Below are positions 7,185 through 10,799 of a stretch of 10,799 bases of DNA, in pieces (position 1 is the first letter of the stretch; each line of letters opens with the position of its first letter). Under the pieces are notes generated by a model. That model ran no database searches. It saw nothing but the letters and a program-made list of their open reading frames with translations, and was not told the DNA's origin. The DNA is from Polaromonas sp. YR568 (GTDB lineage: Bacteria; Pseudomonadota; Gammaproteobacteria; Burkholderiales; Burkholderiaceae). Location: the NCBI GenBank assembly GCA_945871335.1, contig CAMBWM010000063.1, forward strand, positions 1 to 10,799. Direction: 5' to 3'. The position numbers and the translations under genes were made by a program.

Positions 7185-8714
7185 TCAATCTACCGGTCTA
7201 TCTGCTTCGAATTCGTCTTTTTTGGCAGGCCGAATCAGGTTGAGCCCCTTTGAAATCAGCGGCCAGCATAACAAAATCAATGCGAGGGAGGTGATACTGC
7301 CGACCAGGTAGTTGGAGTACATGATGCCCAGCTCACCTTGTGAGAGCAGCATCGACTGGCGGAACGAGTCCTCGGCTTTGTCGCCCAGCACCAATGCCAA
7401 TACCAGGGGCGCCAGCGGGTAGTCCAGCTTTTTGAACATGTAACCCATGACGCCGAAGAGCAGCATGAACCAGATGTCCAGCATGGCGGAGTGCACGGTG
7501 TAAGCGCCGATGGCGCAGATCACGATGATCACCGGCGCAATGATGGAAAACGGAATCCGCAGGATCGACGCAAACAAGGGTACCGTGCTCAGCACCACCA
7601 GCAGGCCCACCAGGTTACCCAGGTACATGCTGGCGATCAGGCCCCAGACAAAGTCTTTTTGTTCAACGAAAAGCAAGGGGCCGGGCTGCAGGCCCCAAAT
7701 CAGCAAGCCACCAAGCAACACGGCTGCTGTTGGTGATCCCGGAATACCCAAAGCCAGCATGGGCAGCAGGGCGCTGGTTCCAGCGGCGTGAGCTGCGGTT
7801 TCTGGCGCGATCACGCCTTCAATCTGGCCCGTGCCGAACTTGTCACCGTTCTTGGACATTTTCTTGGCCAGACCATAGCTCATGAAAGAGGCAGGTGTTG
7901 CGCCGCCGGGTGTGATCCCCATCCAGATGCCTACCAAAGAACTTCGCACGGAAGTCATCCAGTACTGTGGTAATTTTTTCCAGGTGGCCATTACCACCTT
8001 GGGATCGAGTTTGGCGTGTTTGCCGGAGAACGCCAGGCCTTCTTCCATAGAAAGCAGAATCTCGCCGATGCCGAACAGTCCGATCACAGCGATCAAAAAG
8101 TCAAAGCCACGCATCAGTTCCAACAAGCCAAAAGTCAGACGCAGTTGGCCCGTCACGGTATCCATACCCACCGATGCCAGGGCAAAGCCCAAAGTCATGG
8201 ATGCCAAAATTTTGAAAGGTGAGCCTTTGCCCATTCCCACAAAGCTGCAAAAGGTCAGCAGGTACACCGCAAAAAACTCAGGCGGCCCGAACTTCAGTGC
8301 AAATTTAGCGACCAGCGGTGCCAAAAAGGTGATCATCACCACGGCCACAAACGCACCGATGAAGGAGGAGGTGAAAGCTGCCGTCAGGGCTTCGCCGGCA
8401 CGACCTTGCTGCGCCATGGGGTAACCGTCAAAGGTGGTCGCCACGGACCACGGCTCACCCGGTATATTGAACAGGATCGAAGTGATCGCGCCGCCAAACA
8501 AAGCGCCCCAGTAAATGCAGGACAACATGATGATGGCCGAGGTCGGCGTCATCGTGAAGGTCAGCGGCAGCAAGATGGCTACCCCATTGGCGCCACCCAG
8601 CCCGGGCAGTACGCCGATCAAAACGCCCAGCACAATGCCGACAATCATCAGCAGCATGTTCATGGGGGTCAGTACAACTGCAAACCCCTGAAGTAGCGAA
8701 TTTATTTCATCCAT
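7185..8714 (-). CDS. tctA: Tripartite tricarboxylate transporter large membrane subunit TctA
   Basis: A 509-residue polytopic inner-membrane protein with about 12 hydrophobic segments, the normal TctA length and layout. It forms the ion-coupled translocation channel that receives substrate from the periplasmic binding protein. Family signatures seen: LPGLGGANGVAILLPLT (36-52), FGIGEILLSMEEG (214-226), GITPGGATPASF (266-277) and GIPGSPTAAVLLGG (323-336). It starts at the ATG at 8714 with GGAG about 10 bases upstream, 85 bp after tctB, and is the last gene of tctC-tctB-tctA. A small inverted repeat (GCCGGGT/ACCCGGC) lies in the tctB-tctA gap. The family carries citrate, other carboxylates and related compounds; oxalate, or another acid feeding this locus, is inferred from the adjacent oxc/frc genes only. 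Confidence 0.95.
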   Translation of the reverse strand: MDEINSLLQGFAVVLTPMNMLLMIVGIVLGVLIGVLPGLGGANGVAILLPLTFTMTPTSAIIMLSCIYWGALFGGAITSILFNIPGEPWSVATTFDGYPMAQQGRAGEALTAAFTSSFIGAFVAVVMITFLAPLVAKFALKFGPPEFFAVYLLTFCSFVGMGKGSPFKILASMTLGFALASVGMDTVTGQLRLTFGLLELMRGFDFLIAVIGLFGIGEILLSMEEGLAFSGKHAKLDPKVVMATWKKLPQYWMTSVRSSLVGIWMGITPGGATPASFMSYGLAKKMSKNGDKFGTGQIEGVIAPETAAHAAGTSALLPMLALGIPGSPTAAVLLGGLLIWGLQPGPLLFVEQKDFVWGLIASMYLGNLVGLLVVLSTVPLFASILRIPFSIIAPVIIVICAIGAYTVHSAMLDIWFMLLFGVMGYMFKKLDYPLAPLVLALVLGDKAEDSFRQSMLLSQGELGIMYSNYLVGSITSLALILLCWPLISKGLNLIRPAKKDEFEADRPVD

Positions 8715-8740
8715 TTTCTTGAACTCCGAGAGACTAATTG

Positions 8741-8756
8741 GCCGGGTTCACCCGGC
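8741..8756 (-). repeat. Small inverted repeat in the tctB-tctA gap
   Basis: GCCGGGT and ACCCGGC separated by two bases: at best a 6-bp hairpin with a 4-base loop. No T-run follows on the minus strand, so it is not a clear terminator. It could affect message stability between tctB and tctA. Confidence 0.35.
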
Positions 8757-8799
8757 ATGCCAGTGTTTGAGTGATTCTGTGATCGGGTTTGCGTTGCGA

Positions 8800-9327
8800 T
8801 CAATAGCCAAGAAAATCCAGCATGTTGTAGGCGCCTTTGAACAGCGGCACTTTGAACCAGACTTCAAACATCAAGAAAAAGAGCACGTTCACGCACAGCG
8901 CAATGCCGATGCTTTTGATCCAGGAGAATTTGCCCAGGATCACCATGAACAACGCAATGTAAATGGCCGAGGCGATATACAGACCGATGAATTGGACGGC
9001 CAGAACATAGACAACAGCTGGCAGCAATACCGACAGCACGCGCTTGAGTTGTTCACCATCGACAAACTCGTCTGTATTGCGCTTGGCCGTTTTGCTGAAC
9101 AGCGCCTGGTAAAAAACACCGGCGCCGGAGATGCACATGACCAGGCCGATGTAAAAAGGGAAATAGCCCGAACCCGGACCGTCGCTGGTCCATTCGGCGC
9201 CAAGCTTTCGGCTGCCAAAAATCACCACCGCTCCGATGAAAAAGACGATAACGGCAACCACTGCATCCACGATGTACGTGGCGGGTCCCTTGGTCGCAGC
9301 GGGGTCTGTTCTATCACTTGTAGACAT
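8800..9327 (-). CDS. tctB: Tripartite tricarboxylate transporter small membrane subunit TctB
   Basis: A 175-residue protein with four predicted membrane helices (about 18-38, 53-77, 95-117 and 121-165 as a longer hydrophobic pair-like stretch), the usual size and topology of TctB. It includes the conserved GPGSGYFPFYIG (50-61) between the first two helices. TctB is the small inner-membrane partner of TctA; its precise role in the family is poorly understood. It begins at the ATG at 9327 with AGGAG eight bases upstream, 118 bp after tctC and 85 bp before tctA. The charged N-terminus (MSTSDRTDP) is cytoplasmic by the positive-inside expectation. Confidence 0.92.
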   Translation of the reverse strand: MSTSDRTDPAATKGPATYIVDAVVAVIVFFIGAVVIFGSRKLGAEWTSDGPGSGYFPFYIGLVMCISGAGVFYQALFSKTAKRNTDEFVDGEQLKRVLSVLLPAVVYVLAVQFIGLYIASAIYIALFMVILGKFSWIKSIGIALCVNVLFFLMFEVWFKVPLFKGAYNMLDFLGY

Positions 9328-9335
9328 GGAAACTG

Positions 9336-9340
9336 CTCCT
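9336..9340 (-). promoter_or_regulatory. Ribosome binding site of tctB
   Basis: AGGAG on the minus strand, eight bases before the ATG at 9327, after the intergenic terminator. It shows tctB is independently translated. Confidence 0.65.
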
Positions 9341-9385
9341 GCAGAGGAAATGAAATTTGCCTATCGCCGGGTGCGACTCAGGCAT

Positions 9386-9418
9386 AAAAAAGTGATGCCC
9401 TATCAGACCGGCATCACT
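9386..9418 (-). terminator. Intrinsic terminator between tctC and tctB
   Basis: A perfect 9-bp stem (AGTGATGCC at 9391-9399, GGCATCACT at 9410-9418) with a 10-base loop, followed on the minus strand by six T. It lies 27 bp beyond the tctC stop and 58 bp before tctB. Partial read-through would give more binding protein than membrane subunits. Confidence 0.88.
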
Positions 9419-9445
9419 CATTCAGTTGGCTAAGCGAGGACCGCT

Positions 9446-10468
9446 TTACTTGGCCATAAAGCCCGCTTCTTTCATCAGACCCAGGTGGGTGGCTTCAGCA
9501 GCTGCAACCCATTTTTCGTACTCGGCGCCTGACATAGTTGTCTGGTTGAAAGCACCTTTTTCCATGAATTCAATCCAGTCCGGGGTGGCGCGAATTTTCC
9601 GCATCAACTCAACATAGTAAGCACGCTGGTCAGCCGTCACACCGGCAGGCATGAAAATGCCGCGCAGCATCTGGTAGTCCATCGGAATGCCCGACTCCAT
9701 GCAGGTGGGGATATCACTCCAGGCCATGGTGTCTGTCACCTTGGCTTTGTAGGTCATGCGCTTGTCATCGAACACGCAAAGCGCACGCAGACTGCCAGCA
9801 CGCCACTGGGCCACAGCTTCAATCGGGTTGTTCACGGACGAGTCAATGTGCTTGCCGACCAACTGGACTGCCACTGCACCACCGCCTTGAAATGGCACAT
9901 AAATGAACTTGGTGCCGGTGGCTTTTTCAATGGCGACCGTGATGATCTGGTCTTCCTGCTTGGAGCCAGTGCCGCCCATTTTCATTTTCAAAGGGCCCGC
10001 AGCTTTGACGGCGGCGATGTATTCTTTTGCGGTTTTATAGGGCGTGTCAGCATTGACCCACAACACAAACTGGTCAAGGGCCAGCATGGAAACGGGGGTC
10101 AAGTCTTTCCAGTTGAAAGGCACGCCGGTGGCCATGGGTGTGGTGAACAGGTTCGACAGTGTGATGACGATCTTGTGCGGGTCACCCTTGGCGCCCTTGA
10201 TCTCCAGGAAACCTTCTGCACCCGCGCCGCCGGCCTTGTTGACGACGATCATGGGTTGCGACATCAGCTTGTGCTTGATGACAACGCCTTGAATGAATCG
10301 AGCCATTTGATCAGCGCCGCCGCCAGTGCCGGCTGGTATGACAAACTCAACCGGTTTGGTGGGTTCCCAGGCAGCGTGTGCTGTTGAACCCATCATGGCT
10401 GCGGCCGAGATGGCCACAGCTGCTACAGCTGTCAAGTGTTGTCCAATTTTTGCAAATCTTGTTTTCAT
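9446..10468 (-). CDS. tctC: TTT periplasmic substrate-binding protein TctC (Bug family)
   Basis: A 340-residue exported solute-binding protein. The ATG at 10468 has AGGGAGA seven bases upstream and begins a clear Sec signal peptide: a KTRFAK start, hydrophobic AVAAVAI, and a likely cut after AHA at residue 32. Longer in-frame starts would put extra residues before the signal and were not used. The mature part shows the Bug layout: PVEFVIPAGTGGGADQMAR (residues about 37-55) where many relatives have a GG-S-D-x-x-AR loop that binds a carboxylate, then the GGAGAEG segment and the VPFQGGG region. It should bind a small organic acid in the periplasm and deliver it to TctA/TctB. Oxalate is the obvious ligand because of the neighbouring oxc/frc genes, but this is context only. 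First gene of its operon, with a Crp/Fnr-like box in its promoter. Confidence 0.93.
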   Translation of the reverse strand: MKTRFAKIGQHLTAVAAVAISAAAMMGSTAHAAWEPTKPVEFVIPAGTGGGADQMARFIQGVVIKHKLMSQPMIVVNKAGGAGAEGFLEIKGAKGDPHKIVITLSNLFTTPMATGVPFNWKDLTPVSMLALDQFVLWVNADTPYKTAKEYIAAVKAAGPLKMKMGGTGSKQEDQIITVAIEKATGTKFIYVPFQGGGAVAVQLVGKHIDSSVNNPIEAVAQWRAGSLRALCVFDDKRMTYKAKVTDTMAWSDIPTCMESGIPMDYQMLRGIFMPAGVTADQRAYYVELMRKIRATPDWIEFMEKGAFNQTTMSGAEYEKWVAAAEATHLGLMKEAGFMAK

Positions 10469-10475
10469 CGCGTTG

Positions 10476-10482
10476 TCTCCCT
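10476..10482 (-). promoter_or_regulatory. Ribosome binding site of tctC
   Basis: AGGGAGA on the minus strand, seven bases from the ATG at 10468. It selects the start that gives a proper signal peptide. Confidence 0.75.
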
Positions 10483-10560
10483 GTTGATTTATAAAGTATC
10501 TTGCAGTGGATTTTTGTAGATCCCCATGCCTTAACCTGTAAGTCTTGCATGGTCTGATCA

Positions 10561-10590
10561 ATCGTACCAAACCCTCTTGATGCGGGTCAA
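10561..10590 (-). promoter_or_regulatory. tctC promoter
   Basis: On the minus strand TTGACC (10585-10590) and TACGAT (10561-10566) are separated by 18 bp, a good sigma-70 arrangement. The -35 hexamer is also the first half of the Crp/Fnr-like box, so a bound regulator would sit on the -35 element. The predicted leader is about 85-90 nt. Confidence 0.5.
10577..10590. promoter_or_regulatory. Second Crp/Fnr-type box, upstream of tctC
   Basis: TTGATGCGGGTCAA on the plus strand (TTGACCCGCATCAA on the minus): TTGAT and GTCAA arms around four bases. It shares the TTGAN6TCAA layout with the site at 6417-6430 and is 108 bp from the tctC start. The geometry is not class II: it is about 20 bp from the TACGAT centre. 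Confidence 0.55.
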
Positions 10591-10644
10591 GATTGCAGAT
10601 TTATTTAAGCTGAACTAGGGTTAACACCCGTAATTTGACACCTC

Positions 10645-10670
10645 GTTGATAAACTTTAAAGCTTATCAAC
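10645..10670. repeat. 26-bp near-perfect palindrome at the end of the permease gene
   Basis: Arms GTTGATAAAC (10645-10654) and GCTTATCAAC (10661-10670) differ at one pair, and the centre TTTAAA is itself a palindrome. It overlaps the permease stop codon (10666-10668). No T-run follows on the minus strand, so it is an AT-rich, weak terminator candidate or a protein-binding site. Confidence 0.5.
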
Positions 10671-10799
10671 GCAACAGAAAGTAAGCCGCCAGCACGTAAA
10701 GCACAGAGGCGAACACTTTTTTCAATGGTCGTATGTCCATGCGGTGCGCTTGCCGGGCACCCAGGGGCGCAGTACAGACGCTGGCCATGGAAATGACAA
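10666..10799 (-). CDS. TauE/SafE-family membrane permease, C-terminal fragment (partial)
   Basis: Hand-read minus frame from the right edge to a TGA at 10666-10668, giving 43 complete codons and no start inside the window. The pattern T-A-P-L-G-A-R-x-A-H-R followed by P-L-K-K-V-F-A and a hydrophobic tail (LYVLAAYFLLR) matches the end of TauE/SafE-type permeases, which have two repeats of membrane helices and move small anions, often organosulfur compounds. It lies on the same strand as the tct operon, about 198 bp upstream of tctC. Whether it belongs to the oxalate locus or is an unrelated neighbour cannot be told, because almost all of it is outside the window. Confidence 0.7.
   Translation of the reverse strand, partial: VISMASVCTAPLGARQAHRMDIRPLKKVFASVLYVLAAYFLLR

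Noticed and set aside
8719..9387. A 222-codon plus-strand open frame covering tctB.
   Set aside because: The translation is rich in H, Q, D and R with no domain, and tctB on the other strand has clear family features and a ribosome site.
10469..10570. Earlier GTG/ATG-type starts for tctC.
   Set aside because: They would put 34 residues before a complete signal peptide, whereas the ATG at 10468 has a good ribosome site.
10635..10662. TTGACA followed 16 bp later by TAAAGC on the plus strand, looking like a promoter.
   Set aside because: It would fire antisense into the permease gene with no gene in that direction, and the -10 is poor; probably chance.

Overview
The window looks like chromosomal DNA from a Gram-negative proteobacterium, most likely a betaproteobacterium of the Burkholderiales (Comamonadaceae-like). 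This rests on the tripartite tricarboxylate transporter (TTT) with a Bug-type binding protein, the moderately GC-rich codon use and the gene families present. No rRNA, tRNA, phage, insertion sequence or CRISPR was seen, and the genus assignment is inference.

The content is a nearly complete oxalate-catabolism locus. Reading leftwards from the middle on the minus strand are oxc (oxalyl-CoA decarboxylase), a first frc (formyl-CoA:oxalate CoA-transferase), a strong intrinsic terminator, a small stand-alone PAS protein, a second frc, and the start of a NuoE-NuoF fusion that is the likely NADH-forming subunit of a formate dehydrogenase (cut by the left edge). Together these would convert oxalate to oxalyl-CoA, then to formyl-CoA plus CO2, release formate, and oxidise formate to CO2 with reduction of NAD+.

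A Crp/Fnr-type regulator gene is transcribed rightwards, divergently from oxc. It converges on a TTT transport operon (tctC, tctB, tctA, all minus strand) across a perfect bidirectional terminator. The transporter is the natural candidate for oxalate uptake, although a TTT system for oxalate is an inference from context. At the right edge is the C-terminus of a TauE/SafE-type permease.

The most interesting structure is regulatory. The oxc/regulator intergenic region carries a near-palindrome, TTGACCACGGTCAA, of the FNR-box type (TTGAN6TCAA). Its centre is exactly 32 bp from the centre of a TATGAT -10 element facing oxc, which is the geometry of a class II Crp/Fnr-activated promoter. A sister site, TTGACCCGCATCAA on the minus strand, lies upstream of tctC, overlapping a -35 hexamer. 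The regulator has the FNR-like E-T-L-S-R recognition helix but no iron-sulfur cysteines and no cAMP-pocket motif. This suggests a dedicated oxalate regulon with an unknown effector. A PAS protein with a FixL-like histidine, terminators placed inside the gene clusters, and a diverged second frc are further points of interest.
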